Source: an uncultured Rikenellaceae bacterium (GTDB lineage Bacteria; Bacteroidota; Bacteroidia; Bacteroidales; Rikenellaceae). From it: DNA of 5,397 bases. Positions 5,382 through 5,397 of the stretch are shown piece by piece (position 1 is the first letter of the stretch; the number at the start of each line of letters is the position of its first letter). The stretch lies in assembly GCA_947037995.1 (NCBI GenBank), contig CAMQUV010000092.1, positions 1-5,397 of the forward strand, written 5' to 3'. The translations under genes and the position numbers were made by a program. The notes below the pieces were generated by a model. The model saw only the letters and a program-made list of their open reading frames with translations, was not told the DNA's origin and ran no database searches.

Positions 5382-5397
5382 CGGTGAATTTTCGAGG

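Larger units (their letters stand above)
5148..5397. other. Non-coding right flank after nadD
   Basis: No gene can be supported here. There is no clear T-tailed terminator right after nadD, so where the operon transcript ends is unclear. The region holds an inverted copy of the dispersed repeat, several short hairpins (5254-5266, 5284-5297) and a GC-rich hairpin near the edge. An AT-rich, A-heavy stretch lies at 5306-5356. The next gene presumably begins beyond the window. Confidence 0.6.

Overview
The window comes from a bacterium of the Bacteroidota, most likely the order Bacteroidales. The evidence is a Bacteroidetes-type DnaK ending in EEVK, a gmk and nadD with residue patterns typical of that group, A-rich stretches instead of Shine-Dalgarno sequences before every gene, and a promoter that matches the Bacteroides primary-sigma consensus (TTTG, then TAnnTTTG). 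Genus and species cannot be told from the sequence.

Layout. Positions 1-317 are non-coding. They hold two copies of a short repeat (core GGCTTCGCCTATGCCA), a large imperfect hairpin (97-163), thirteen tandem GGTA units (187-238), and the terminator of dnaK (247-286). dnaK (318-2219) lies on the minus strand. The region 2220-2333 is a divergent control region with a plus-strand primary-sigma promoter, a minus-strand sigma-54-like promoter, and four TGTCA direct repeats. From 2334 to 5147 four genes run on the plus strand, probably as one transcript: a compact futalosine-hydrolase-like nucleosidase (mqnB), the YicC endoribonuclease, guanylate kinase (gmk), and nicotinate-nucleotide adenylyltransferase (nadD) carrying an extra C-terminal TPR unit. 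Positions 5148-5397 are non-coding again, with an inverted copy of the left-flank repeat and several hairpins.

How the genes relate. The plus-strand genes cover nucleotide and cofactor housekeeping: a purine-nucleoside hydrolase tied to menaquinone synthesis, GMP to GDP, and NAD synthesis, with an RNA-processing protein among them. The yicC-gmk-nadD order is, from memory, common in Bacteroidales. dnaK is the heat-shock chaperone and shares only the control region with them. The two promoters are interleaved, so expression of the chaperone and of the housekeeping operon may interfere.

Most of the window is ordinary core genome, and no new multi-gene system is evident. The points most worth a second look are the NadD-TPR fusion, the interleaved promoters with the TGTCA array, and the structured repeat family that flanks the gene block on both sides.
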